This document shows, piece by piece, positions 23,400 through 36,496 of a stretch of DNA of 64,000 bases. The notes beneath the pieces are model-generated. The model was not told the origin of the DNA and did not search any database. It saw only the letters and a list, made by a program, of their open reading frames with translations. The stretch's first letter is position 1; the number at the start of each line of letters is the position of its first letter. The stretch spans positions 2,236,007 to 2,300,006 of the forward strand of contig NW_023998431.1 of assembly GCF_014805625.2 (NCBI RefSeq), given 5' to 3'. Source of the stretch: Glossina fuscipes. Its lineage: Eukaryota; Arthropoda; Insecta; Diptera; Glossinidae. The position numbers and the translations under genes were made by a program.

Positions 23400-26300
23400 A
23401 AATCCGCACAAACTGAAAAGTCTTATTTCTCGTGATAGTTCTCATAAGGAAGAGAATGTGACAAATTGCTACTCCGGCCAAAGTTGCATCATAAAATATT
23501 AAAAATTAGATCTTGTTGCCAAGAAGGCTTTTATATGCGAAGCATTTCTGAAAATGGTCGGGCTTCATCTTAACTTTCCACATTCCCTTTAAACTGGTCA
23601 ATTTTTTTATGCGGTATTCAAGAAGTCAATCAATCCATTTTCAGAAAATGATTGATTATAAATGGATTGGTATTAGTAAAAGCTGGATTTACTTCAAGTG
23701 ATGAAGGCGATGAAGAATATAAAGTTAATTATTGTTCTATATGTATATAATAATTTAGCTGAACTTGTCTGCTTTTGCATATGGATGCTTCGAAAGAATT
23801 TGGCAAAATGACAACTATTTCATAATTGCCCTTGAATATTCCTCAAACTTTCACGTACTGAATAGGATCTAAGCAATACGGCTCGAAGGTCGATGGAAGA
23901 TCTTTGGAAAGTATGAAATGAAAAGTAAAAGAGTATGACTTTTGTTGCACAGTAGTATAGAAATCCAGTGCTTTTCCCATTAAACCCGTCCCTGCGTGTC
24001 CACTTATTTTTAATATAATAGTATGGCAGTTAAACTCCATTTCTACAGTAAGAGATTTATTACAGCCGGTTAGTCTCCGCATTTAATAATTTCATATGAC
24101 GTTATGCAATGAAAAGTCATAATTATTTAAATCCGCTTATAAAGATATAAACAGCTAACGATGGACATGCATATACGCTCCCATGTAACCGTCAGCATAT
24201 GTCCATACATATATATGATACATGCATATATATCAATGATTTAAATTGGTGAATACCCTTTAGTAACGAGATCTGGTATTTTGATAAAAATTTCACTTGA
24301 AAACCAGATTTTTCAACAAAACAATAAACAAATTTTTTAACATATTTCGTTACGAAGCATAAAGACATAGGAAAAATATTTACGATGCTAAGTGGTATGG
24401 GCTAAACGCATTTTAGTTACTCTTCATCTGACTTACAAGACTTATACGTAGAGTTACTTAAATTTCATTTAAATTTTGTTGAAAAGAGGTAAATAATTTT
24501 GGTAAATATGACTTATTAGAGTTATTTATGGGCGGACAAGGTGAAGCAGAGTTTTTATTTTTCCCATTTTAGTGCAAACTTCGCGATAATCTCAACGCTC
24601 GAATAAGACATTTCTGAACGGAAACATTATCGCGCGATAGAAATGAAATAAGATTTGTGTATTTTTTTTTTTTATTGGTATAATAACACCATCACCATTA
24701 TAATGCCGTAAGCTCGACGATTTAAATGTTAAGAAGAAATATGTTTGCGCCTACCCGCCTACTTGGCTGAACTGTTATTTTTATCAGGGGCAAGACAGAT
24801 GGCATCTATATATTATAATACTTGCAATGTATTGTAAGATGGTAACCCGGCAAAGACGAAGGTAATGGCAATGCTGAAATAATGAACTCTGCCTTCATCT
24901 CGTTCTTGTTCGGTCTTTTCTTCCGATCACGCGTGTGCTAGCATCGTCGCTCTGCCTATGCAAATATACATTAAAAATGAAATTATAAATTGAATTTATA
25001 TAACGTTCTTTATTCAACTCATCGAATCATGCTGTTGATTATTTGCTGACTCGTAGAAGAGAAAGAAGAAAAATTTGCATAACACGAATATGAAATAAAC
25101 TGAACCGCTATTATTCCAGAATAGCACAATACTATATAAATAAATAATATCAAACGTCGATTTAATTGTTTTAATAATTTCGTTTGTGCAGCTGTTACGC
25201 CAGATGGGGAGACTTAGTTATTATTCTGTGAGAACAATCTTAATTTTCAGTCGACTAATCGCGAAAAAAAGAATTGCCATTTCCAATGATTAGCATATGA
25301 GCGGCCGCGTTTGTCCTGTGAATTACCAACGTACAGCGTGTCTGAAATCTGCATTCGTACACAGTGAACGTCGTGTACAGACGATTAATGATTGAAAACC
25401 TTATAACATAAGCAACTCAGAAGAAGATAGAATTTATCCGGAAAGAAAATGTAAGCAAACTTTCCACGAAATGCATTGCATTAGATATAAATGCTGCTAC
25501 GACGACAATTGACTGCGGAATGATTCGCGCAAAAAGGGCTGACCAAAGCAGATGAGGGTCTTACAACCTCGCAATTTAAAAGTCGAATTTACTGAATGAA
25601 TAGCTAAGGAAAGTGAATTGACCTCAAACGTCATACGACTCCGCAACCGAACAAGTATATTTTTTTGAAACGGAAAATTCTCTGTTTTCTGCTGCTACAT
25701 CGATAACTTTTTGCTTTGCTTTCCTATTTCGATTTTCAGTACTGCATCTATTAATACGATTTTAAAAATATTAGATCGACATTCGAGACTTAATTGTATG
25801 TAGTTACTAGTCAAAATATTGGCCATCACTGGCCACTACTGGTTCCGTCTTTTAGGCTAGGGATGAAATCCGTAGAAGAAATACGACTCATGTTTTAAGT
25901 GGGCGCGCTGAAAGGCCCATTTTATGGGTATTGTCGTAAGGATAAAAGCCCTACTCAAACAAACAATAAGTCACATGATGAAACAAATATTAATTAGAAG
26001 GAACAACAACTGTTGATAGCAGCGGCGAAAGTAAAACTTGGCAGTTTAGTGCTGCCAAAGTTTCGTGGGCAACTTTTTCCATATGACAAACCTCACAATA
26101 TGGTGACTTCTAACACATGAACTGTACGAGTTGCTGTTGCTAGCGATGCCTAATTCTAATTTCGTTTGCTTGGCACAAACTGTACAATATACCAAACTCA
26201 GTTGACATGTTCGAATGTTTGTCATCACGGAAGTTCAACTATATCGCCAATGTTAATGTTTCACTTAATCCGCAATATCGTTATTTCTGCTTTGCATGTC

Positions 26301-27490
26301 TTAATGTAATCTTATATCTTAATTGCTTACCGATCGTAAGGATTTCACAGCACTAGCGGAAATTGTCTAATGTTTTAATGGGGTTATGTTAACAAATGCC
26401 CAAGCTGATTGTACAACATCTGTTCATTTCCATCACCACATCCCACTAAAGCCATCTATTGAAAGGAACGACAGAAGCAAAATTATGCACTTATCAAATA
26501 ATACCGAGTCTAATTTTTATCACGGCAGGTACGTGTCAATCAGCCGTTTAAAATGTATGCAGCGCCTTATGTTGGATGAGATCTATTGGTAATTTAGAAA
26601 AGTATTCGCCGTGACCGGAAAAGTGAACAAAATTTAATTGTATTTTGAGGATGTGTGAGGCATAGAGTTGTATTTTCGGTATATTTCGCCATTTACTCGC
26701 AAATATTGCATACATAAACCGATCGCAAGTTAGTGATGTTAACAATTTTGTTTTCGTTACTAATTTACACTTTTCTGCGGCGAAATATGATATAAGTCTC
26801 ACATTGTACCGGAATACAAATTACTCTTTTGACTTTGATTATAATAACGTACAAGAACTAGACCATTATCTGTAAAAAGTCGAAACGTCACGTGACATAA
26901 TTATTTGAGGAAAGCAGGCTACGAAAAGGGGATCGACACTTTTTTAATCTCATCTCGAAAGAATTTCTCTCTACTTGTCTGCTTGTATTTGAAATCTATC
27001 AAAACTGATTCATTTCCAAAGCTATTAGCAATGAAAACGCGTTTGAAATTTAGTCCGTTTTCGTTACGATATTTCCATAAAATGCCATATAGTTTGTAAA
27101 AGTTTGATATGAGAGGTTTTGCAATTTTGTCCCGTAAAAAGAAGGAGAGCATTAGTAGCACATTGTGGTAACATGTTTGTGAAACAGGTTTGTTTTTTCT
27201 AGCTGCAGTATGGTTAAGAGTTATAAAGCTCGCTGTGCGAATTTTTAGGAATTTTTTCGATATGATTTCTCCATAATTCGCATTTCATCCGCAGGACTTT
27301 GTTCCGCAAAAAAACAGTTGAGGACGAACTGCTCTCATTACTGTACTTTAATAGAATCTTAGACAAATGCGTTCCCTATTTTGGGTTCATTCCAATAATA
27401 ACCCAAGACGCAAAGCACCCTTCACCTATTAATATGCAAATTTAAAAAAAAAAAAAATGAAAGTTCGTTAGCTAAGAGAGCTTTCAAGCA
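23400..27490. other. No gene recognised
   Basis: About 4 kb of AT-rich sequence with several short frames that have no recognisable domains. Around 24900-25700 base composition is more balanced and there are blocks that could be untranslated exons, but no splice-bounded coding sequence could be supported. Confidence 0.4.
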
Positions 27491-27499
27491 AAGAAACAA

Positions 27500-28380
27500 G
27501 CAAGAAAATTAAATTCGGTGGGTATCGAATTTTTTGTACCCATCACCGTTACTCTAAAAAAGACAAAAGAAGTAGAAGAACGAAATTTTCGTGCTCAACA
27601 TTACGGAGTTGTCGTAGCCGATTTCTTCTATTTTCGAAATAAAAGTTTTTGGCATAGAGGTATGTGGGCGTTGTAGGCATGTCCGTTAAAAAGTTTAAGT
27701 GAATTGCAAATCATTCTGCAAATTTGTAAGAGATACCTTCATTTTCGCTAAGGGGGGGAATGTTTACCACAAATACTACAAAGTTGCGCAAACAGACAGA
27801 TGAACAGGCGGACATGTTTAGGTGCATTCAAGAATTGTAATTGGCGAAAAATTTTTATACTTTATGGAGTTTTTGAAGCTTGTTTCTGAAAAAAAAAAAT
27901 TTTTTTTTGATACTCTATAATATTGGGTAGGCGTGGTCCAATTTTGTGCACATGTGCAACAGCATCGCCAATAGAATATATGTTCAAATTTTTGTACATT
28001 TATTTGCTGTAGTTTATGAGTAATGAGCACTAAGCCAATTTTTCATTCCTTTCGAAAAGCAAGGGTGTTCTCAGTTTATGTGATGCACGATGGGCACGTC
28101 CTTCGACCGATTTGGCCTACTTTCAATACCGAATTGCGTGCAAGAAATTTCTGCCAGATATGAAGTCTATAGCTTCATTTTTGCGGTCAGAAGAATGTTT
28201 ACAACAGGCATTCCACAGACGGCCGATCGGACAGACGTACATGCTTAACTCGATTTCGAGGTTGATGCTGATCAACAATATATATAGACTTTGTTAAGTC
28301 TCCGATGCTTCCTTCTCGGCGTTGCAAACGTTTTCACAAAATTAATACACCCCTCATCCTTCGTTGATTGGTATAAAAAT
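27500..28380 (+). repeat. Dispersed repeat family A, full-length-looking copy
   Basis: It starts near TTTTGTACCCATCACCGTTAC and ends near CTCATCCTTCGTTGATTGGTATAA. The ends are imperfect inverted repeats of a TATACCCATCA-like sequence. The interior carries the family words GCATGTCCGTTAAAAAG, ACAGACAGATG and GCTTCATTTTTGCGG. Length is about 880 bp, with no conserved coding frame. Confidence 0.7.
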
Positions 28381-28384
28381 GTGT

Positions 28385-29535
28385 TGAAGGGATTATCGCA
28401 AATAGCTAAACACGTTTCAATGGCGATTGTAAATAGATTGCGCTTAGGCATTTTACAAACGATCGAATAATTTTAATACATCTTTATCCACTGGTGGTAC
28501 ATTGTAATTACGTGGAAGTATAATAATATGCAATGCTTTGCAATGAGCGATTTTTTTTTTTTTTTAATAAGTGCAAGCAGGTTTTCTTCTTTATGAAGAG
28601 GGAGTAGACCAAATTATTTGCAATAACTTTTGTGTTTTCGATTGAATCAATCAAGACAGAAAAAAGGAAAAGGAAAAGAAAAACATGATATGATTTTATT
28701 TTACAGTCATTGTCAACTCCCCAGGTCACAAAATCCACAAACTGGATTATAATATAATATTAGAAGTACCGGTTTATGTTATTTCGTCTATTTTCTATTA
28801 TTATTGCTATTACTAAGCTTAAAAAATCTTATGCATCGAAATACGACAACTATGCAAAAAAAAATAAATAAATAAATAAATTAATTAAATTAAAAAGTAA
28901 AAAAGTGAGAGTGACTTGCCTAACGTTTGCTGCATTTTAAATTAATCCGCATTTAAACTGCCACCTAACAAATCATTCGTTTTGGTGATTGTTTAAACAA
29001 AATATGTATATGTATATTATTCCATACATTGCCATATAAGCAACTTACGATTACCAGACAAAAATCTAAAATCTAAAATGGTTGCATGTAATGCATCTAA
29101 GTGCATGCATTTGTATTCATATATGCCTTTTGCAGTTAGCTTAGCGTGTTTGTTTTATGAAAAAGAATGAATGACAATAGAGTTTGCACTCGTCATTGGT
29201 ACGGGTTGGAGAGAAAATTCTCATCAACACGATAAAGAATTGGTTGACATTGAACGAGCCCTTTGTCATCCGTTATTGTTGTACGCTACAGACTCCAGCT
29301 AGCTGTATTAGACAAATGTATACAGCGTTGGTAAAAACAGAATCGCACGTTCATATACGTTTGTGTTTCCAAACCCCGATAATTCTATAAATAAGGGTAT
29401 ACAGCCTATGCACAAGCGTTCCATATATATATATATAGTCGTAAGCAAATCATTTAAATACGTGCTGAACGTTCACATATGTTTGCGTTTCCAAACGCGG
29501 GAATTGTATAAAAGTATAAAGCGGCCCATGCAGAT
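28385..29535. other. No gene recognised
   Basis: Intergenic, with poly-T (28550-28566) and AAATAAAT runs (28859-28880). Nothing coding was seen. Confidence 0.5.
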
Positions 29536-29539
29536 GTAA

Positions 29540-30830
29540 ATAATTTTCTATACCCATCATCGGCGAATGAGGGGTATATTAATTTTGTCAAAATGTTTGC
29601 AACGCCCAGAAGGAAGCTTCATATATAAATTCTTGATCAGCATTAAATTCTGAATCGAGTTACGTATGTCTGTCTGTTCATGCATGCAGATTGGTATTGA
29701 AGATGGACATGGGCGATGCTCTAGCATCTGCACAAGGATGGAAAAAATTGACCACGCCTATCCAATATTACAGTGTATCAAAATTTAATTTTTTTTTCGA
29801 GACCTTTATAACGCGCAGAAACAAGCTTGAAAGACCGCTTAAATTATATAAATTTTTGGGCAGTTTCAAATTTGAACCGCACGCAAGAATGTCGGTCTAT
29901 TCGCGTGCCCATCTGCCCAACAGTGTAGTATATGTGGTAAATATTGACCTATTAGCGAAAATAAGAGTATCGTCTATAAATTTGCGAAAGAACTTGAAAA
30001 TGACGCAAATTTTTCAAAGGACACGCCTATAACGCCTACATGCTTATGCAACAAAAACTGTCAACATTTTTGTTTTCCTGAAAACAGAGAAAATCAGCCG
30101 CGCCCATCCAGTATTGTAGAGTACGATAATTTAGTTCTTTTCCTTTTTTTTTTCAATCAAAAACTTGATTTTCAAAATGAAAGCCAGTCTCGTATAGCCG
30201 TGAGGGCGTGAGGCGATATCTTCATTTTCGCGAATGGAAGAATCTTTATCACAACCACTATATAGTTGGACAGACAGACATGCATTCCGAATTAGAAACT
30301 GGTCGAGAATTTATATACTTTATGGGATTTTCGAAGCTTGTTTCTGCGCGTTACGAAGGTATTGACAAAAAAATGAAATTATGATACACTATAATATTGG
30401 GTGGGTGTAGTAAATATTTTCAATTTTTCTACAGGTACTACAGCATCGCCCTATAGAACACGCATTCAAGATTTTGTACATTTATTTGCTATGATTTGTG
30501 AATGATGACTAAAAAAACAAATTTTTGTACCCTTTGGAAAAACAGACTTGTTCTCAGTGTTTGGGGCGCTATGGGCATGTCTTTTGACCGATTTTGGCAT
30601 ACTTTCAGTACTAAACTGCGTGCAAGAATTGTCAATGTTTCGCCCAACCCTGAAGTCGATAGCTTCATATATGCGGCCAGGAGAATGTTTACAGCAGACA
30701 TTGCACAGACGAACGGACGGACATTCTTAAATCGATTTAAAATTTGATGCTGATCAAGAATACATATACTTCGTTCGGTCTCTGATCGTTCCTTCTAGGC
30801 GTTGCAAACGTCATCCTCGAAACACTTTTG
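29540..30830. repeat. Dispersed repeat family A, inverted double copy
   Basis: The left part (about 29548-30060) is in minus orientation (TATACCCATCATCGGCGAAT, then GCAACGCCCAGAAGGAAGC). The right part (about 30060-30800) is in plus orientation, ending GTTCCTTCTAGGCGTTGCAAAC. Two copies therefore sit head to head. Short frames inside are fortuitous. Confidence 0.6.
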
Positions 30831-31437
30831 TTATAATTTCCAACTAAAGCATGGACTACTGCTTAGACTGCTTACGATAAACGTCGGATATTTTTTTCAT
30901 CACTTTAATTCGATCTTCGAAGTAATCAAAGGGAGCTGTTCTTTTATCTCATAAACCCATGTGCTTCATGTATGAAATCGTATGATCAGCATAGTAGACT
31001 CCCTTATATAGAGTATTTGATGACGTAAACACCATAACTAAATTATACACTGAACATTAAATAATTATTTTCTGACATTTTAAGCCGATATTTTTCATCC
31101 TCTCCTAGCAGGTATTATGATACTTTGTTGTATTGAAAGCATTTTCACAAAAAAATTGTCTTTTGTAAATATTAAGTATATTTTATTTTACTTAATATTG
31201 CTTGCATACGTACAAACGTATATTTGTTATGCAAAGAATATTAAGAAAGAAAGAAAGTTTGCATTAAAATAAGTGCTTTTCACAATTAACAAACAGACGG
31301 TAAATAAAACGTTTAAGAAGCAACGCTTTCTATATGTTTAACCTACTTGGTCACGGTTGTGTATATAGGTGCAGAGGTACACTTTCAATTTTATTTTTCC
31401 ATTTTCACAGAAAAGTTTAGTGCAATTTTTTTCATTT

Positions 31438-32405
31438 TATACCCTACATCACTTGTGATACAAGGTAGTATACTGATCGATTCAGAGTCATTTTCTGAAT
31501 TGATTTAAGCCTCACTGTCACTCTGTTTGTCTATCCGCTTGATGTCTGCCCACGTAAATTTGTGTTCATGCTGCAGGCCGGAATTTTTGAGATACTTTGA
31601 TGAAATTTGTTATATAGACTTGTTTTGACCCAATGACAAACGCTATTGAAAATGGTTTGGATCGGTCCACTTTTTCGACCACTCCCCTTATAACGGCCTA
31701 TTATCAAAATTTCTCGACAAAAGGTCAAAGTAATAGTATTTCGGCATTCGAAATTGGTGTGGAAACTTTGGAAACTTCGGCTCAGGCAATTTTTGAACCC
31801 CCTCTCATATGAGGACACCTGAAGTTCGTATGACAAAAAGGTCTAATTTTCCATGTTTTGCAATGAAATTCACACCATAATAGTAATTTAAGACAAAAAA
31901 AAATTAAATGTAACAAATTTGAACGACTTCGGCCTATTTTTTAAATCCTATTCTATATATACAGGTTTTCACGAATTGATTCTTTATAGGACAGAAGAGC
32001 CTAAATTTTAATGTGTTATGATGGAAATTAAGCCATAATAGTAATTTAATATAAACATTAAATTTACAAAATTTGGGCCATGTACTCCCATTTTTGCATC
32101 TTACCCGATATAAAGATTTTTACGACAATTTTTGATTTTTAAGTCCAAGTTTTATTATTTTATAAACATTATATGATAATACGAACATGATAAATAATAT
32201 TTAACAGTGTTTAATTTTTTAGCTTCTTGGGCACAACCATTCTCACGGCAAGTAAGCCTTAATTCGCAAAGGAGTGTAATTTTTAATGCATAGTTCCATA
32301 ATAGTAAGGTGATATAAAAACAGTGTATAATTTTTGTGTTCTGTAGCAAAAATAAGAATTATGTCAGACAATGTGGTGTAGGGTATTTAACGATCGGTTT
32401 AGCCC
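31438..32405 (+). repeat. Dispersed repeat family B, long copy
   Basis: It starts TTTTATACCCTACATCACTTGTG and ends TGTGGTGTAGGGTATTTAACGATCGG followed by TTTTCACTTGTTTT. The interior contains the phrase GAAAATGGTTTGGATCGGTCC, also present in the copy at 53423-53765. Repeats of this TATACCCTACACCA type are widespread in fly intergenic DNA. No coding capacity. Confidence 0.65.
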
Positions 32406-32669
32406 GGCTATAATGTTTTCACTTGTTTTAAATGACTAAATTATTTCTCGTGTGTTAATTTACGCAAAACTTTGCGTAAACCGAGTGCAAGAGAGTAATT
32501 TATACATATACGCCTTCCAACGCATCTCGCGTAAAGCCTAACCTATCACAATCTTTGCTTTAACGAAATTTTGATGCTGTTAAGTGTAAATATATATAAA
32601 CAACATGTTATATTTGTTTCATTTAGAAAGAAGGTAGTCGAAATATTTCAAAAATGGCCACTTGTAGAT

Positions 32670-32845
32670 TGAATACTAGAATGCAAGACAGGCAGACGGA
32701 CAAACAAGCTTAGATCGATTCAGAAATTGATGGTGATCAAGAATATATATAGACTTTGTGGGATTTCTGAAGCTTCCTTCTGGGCGTTGCAAACATTTTG
32801 AAAAAATGAATATACGCCTCATCCTCCGGTGATAAGTATAAAAAT
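32670..32845 (+). repeat. Dispersed repeat family A, 3' fragment
   Basis: Contains AGACTTTGTGGGATTTCTGA, CTTCCTTCTGGGCGTTGCAAAC and the CTCATCCTCCGGTGATAAGTATAA end, matching the right ends of the other family A copies. Confidence 0.65.
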
Positions 32846-32849
32846 CATA

Positions 32850-34970
32850 CGAAATTTTTTCAATAAACTCAATTCAGGGATAACACACAAATGTAACAAT
32901 TTGTTGATCGATGGCATGCTATTTCCGACCAAATTTCTAAATCTATTCTATTTTTATTTTTAAACCCATTTCGATGCCTCTATAAAGTAATACGTGAGAT
33001 AGTTTGATTTCCATGAGGGTGAATTTTTTTAACGCAATCCATCTCAAGTTAATATATTTGACAATTTCATCGGTTTAGTGTAGGCGGGCTTACTAGACGA
33101 TCCCACAATCATCTCACCTTTTCTTCTTGTAGTTAACCTAGCAAAGTATTTCAAAAAACTTTAAGCATTCGCTGTGGATTGAAAACGCCTAAAACTATAT
33201 TATGTTATTAAAATTTACAAGAATTTGTTATCTGTTCATTTACAGAAAGAACGTAATACTCTATGCTAATTTACAGAGCGAACGTAATACTCTATGCTAA
33301 TTACAAAATTTGTTCCAAATTCTCTGCTAATCAATAAAAAAATCTGTTGAAATTCTATACAAACAAACAAACAATTTGGCAATTTAACAACAAAAACAAC
33401 AGTAGTAGTGAATAAGTAGTGAATAAAGCATATAAATAAATAAAATAAAGTGAAAAAAAAGTGAAAATAAATAAATCGTTTATGAAAAAAAAATAAAGCA
33501 TATTGGGGCTTTTCTTTCCTTTTTTAACTTAAAATTAATTTACATTAACTTACACCTAAAGGTAGGCAAGCAAAGCCAACGTTAAATGCTTTGCTAATTT
33601 ACAGAAAGAACGTAATACTCTATGTTAATTGCAAAGCCGTAGGCAAAAGTCCCCCAATTTTATGATGATTTATTGATGAATATTGAAAAGAATCGAAAGT
33701 GAAAATAATAATTTGCTGTCTTTGCTAAAACTGTACAAAATTTTGTTTCTATTAACCAAGAAAGATCGAAAACAAGGATTTTAATCTAAATACTAAAAAT
33801 ATGCTATGATAGTCGAAAAACTCTAAATTTGAGTAAAGGGTCATAAGGGGTGAATTCAGTATTCTGCTGTAGACCTCTGCTATGAATAAGAGAGAAATCT
33901 ATTCTACTGCCATCATAGGAGAAATGCTATTCTTGATAGCAGAATTAGACAGTACTTGAGCGAAATGTGCTACTATATTTGCAATGCAAAATTTCATATT
34001 TCATAATTATCAATCTTTACTAAAAAAAGAAAAAAGGCAGATGACTAATTAAAGATGTTAACAAACTATTTTTTAAGCCTAAGCTTCTGACTATTTTTAA
34101 ATCTTATTTAAAAGCAACACGTCCAATTTTTTACTGTTTAGAGCCCATTTTTATTCCTATTTGCTTGGTTTTTATACGTATTTTCTGCGTCCCGTTTCTT
34201 TGTGTTCCATTTGTGTATTCATTTGACATTTAGTGTGGTCTAAAGCTTTTTCATAGTAGAAATGTTTCGCAAGAACTCTCTGCATAATTAATTAATTAAT
34301 CTGTAGAGAATTTGTTTTTTTTATATCTACTATGATAGAGGATCTGCTATCTAGATTTAGATACTAAGTTGAATAATTCCAGATTATTTACAAATAATAT
34401 GAAATATTGTTATTATAACTTATTTTGCGTACGTTATCGCGCATGATCCGCGAAATGCGATAATTAACTTCAGCGCTTTAAATATTTTTTTATTTGCATA
34501 TATGAGTCAAAGACACTCACTAGAAACACAAGCCTGCTTGAGTATATCTGAGAACAGACTACAATAAAACGCGATACAAGTGCGTTTGGTTCTTTGAACC
34601 GTCCAATCCTTCGTTACTTTTCACGCTAAACACCAATACAAGACAATATTTCTTTTAAGTCTTTGAAATAATTAAAACACTAAAATTTATAATTCATCGG
34701 TATATGTCTGAATAGCAAATAAATATAATATTTAGCCGAAGCCATTGAATAATCCGTGCAATTTATATTTTTGAAAATATCTTTATATGAACACATTGTG
34801 GATATGAGAGACAATAATTTCTTTGATGCTCACACTTGTACTAATGTAGCCCACAATTCCCACCAATAGTCCATAAAGGACAACTAAGAAGTACTATGCT
34901 GCGCCAGGTCCCACTATCAAATACCCTTCGCCAACTTACAACTCATCATATAAATATTTTTGAATGTAAG
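32850..34970. other. Intergenic; short direct repeats near 33.2-33.6 kb
   Basis: The word TTTACAGAAAGAACGTAATACTCTATGYTAA or a close variant occurs at about 33239, 33272 and 33599. The first two copies are tandem and the third lies 330 bp further on. The remainder is AT-rich with A-rich simple repeats (33430-33500). No gene recognised. Confidence 0.6.
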
Positions 34971-34974
34971 ATTT

Positions 34975-35212
34975 TATATATAAAGTAGTCGAAAAACTGG
35001 TCTGATCCGAATGTTTGTCCTTGGGCTAAAACGCACCGGTATACCAAATTCAAATTAAAAAGACAAATTTAAATCGAATTAGAAAGCGATTCTGAATTGA
35101 CCGGGATAATAAAAGTCAGATATATCTTGAGTCCTTCTGTGTGTTGCATACATCCGTACCAGTTTAATATATCCTCGCGCCACAAGTGGCGTAGGATATA
35201 ATAATTTTTCTA
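34975..35212 (-). repeat. Dispersed repeat family B, inverted short copy
   Basis: On the minus strand it begins ATATCCTACGCCACTTGTGGCG and continues with the GGTATACCGGTGCG and ACATTCGGATCAGACCAG phrases. Layout is comparable to the family B copies at 31.4 and 53.4 kb, but the sequence is diverged. Confidence 0.45.
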
Positions 35213-35766
35213 GGCTCAAGTGCTCTAATAATACTGGCCACAAAACTACCTTAGATCCTTCCCACTTAAGAAGTGTTAAGTGATCCTAATACTTCCATCC
35301 AAGATGGCCAATTTCAATGAAAGTAAGGCGCAATGTTCATCATAGCAGTTTCTCCCATTGTTTAATTTTTACTGCAATCTTCACTTTTGCATAAAACCTT
35401 TCAAACAATGCTAAATTAACATGTGATACAATCTCTGAAAAATATAAAATGAAAATGTGTAAGATTTACAGCACGAACAGGATTGCCATGTATTCGGTAA
35501 AACATATGTATCTTAAGTTTTCTATTTTACATACATTTCAATTGGTTTGTTAATTTCAAGCACTGAAGATATTATCGGCACCCACAATAACTAAAGTGTT
35601 AAATTTCACCACAAACACATGTTAGCTAGCAGGAAAAATTGACAACTGCTAAAAGAATAAAGTACGCCGGAAAATTTTTTATTCGCTTTGGATTTGGTTA
35701 TGAAAAGAGAACTTTTCAATTAAAAAAGATTTTTTCAAAGCCGATCTTAAACTGCACTAAACAAAA

Positions 35767-36238
35767 ATGTCGGATATGCTGAATTTATCCAACAACGAGA
35801 AAGGAGAGTTAATAGAACAAGTGAAACAACAGATTGCCGTAGCTAATGCACAAGAACTCCTAACAGTAAGTGTCTCGCTGTAATTGATTAGGGCAATGAC
35901 ATTACCTAATCACAATCTTCATTTATTTAGACAAGGTATCTAATTATTATAATTATGCTATTTTTTATGTCTATAGAAAATGACTGAAAAATGTTTTAAC
36001 AAATGTATCATCAAACCTGGTGTTCAGTTGGATTCATCGGAACAGGTATGTAAAAAATAAAATGTGAAAACAATGAAATTGAATAATGTCTCCACTGATA
36101 GTTTGAGAAAGAATGATTATAAAATTTAAAATTTTATAGAAATGCATTTCGATGTGTATGGACCGTTTTATGGATTCTTGGAATTTAGTTTCTCGCGCCT
36201 ACGGTAGCCGCATACAACGTGAACAAAACAGAATGTAG
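35767..36238 (+). CDS. Tim13: Mitochondrial import inner membrane translocase subunit Tim13
   Basis: A small TIM chaperone of the mitochondrial intermembrane space. With Tim8 it escorts hydrophobic precursors to the TIM22 complex. Exons are 35767-35865, 35977-36045 and 36140-36238, all joined in phase 0 at consensus GT/AG sites (GTAAGT and GTATGT donors). The protein is 88 residues, the usual size for the family. The twin CX3C motif is intact: C39-FNK-C43 and C58-ISM-C62; these form the two disulphides via the Mia40 pathway. The closing [16 protein letters not shown] region is characteristic of Tim13. No cleavable presequence is present, as expected. The gene lies upstream of and on the opposite strand to an unidentified exon whose transcript would run across it. 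Confidence 0.95.
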
Positions 36239-36496
36239 AATCTATTTAATATACTCCTGCGCCTTTTTAATTTTCTAGTTAACTTTTATAAAAACAAGAC
36301 GTACTTTATAAATATAACATCAATTTTTCATTTTTTTTTTTTTCTTTTGCCCAAATTAATTGTTTAGATATGTATGGCAAGATATTAAAGAAAGTGAATT
36401 CTTCGTTATTCACTTAAAATATTTTAGACGCATAGTTAATCAAATGTGCATTAAGAAATTCTTTAAATAAATTATATGTAAATGAAGAAAACCTAC

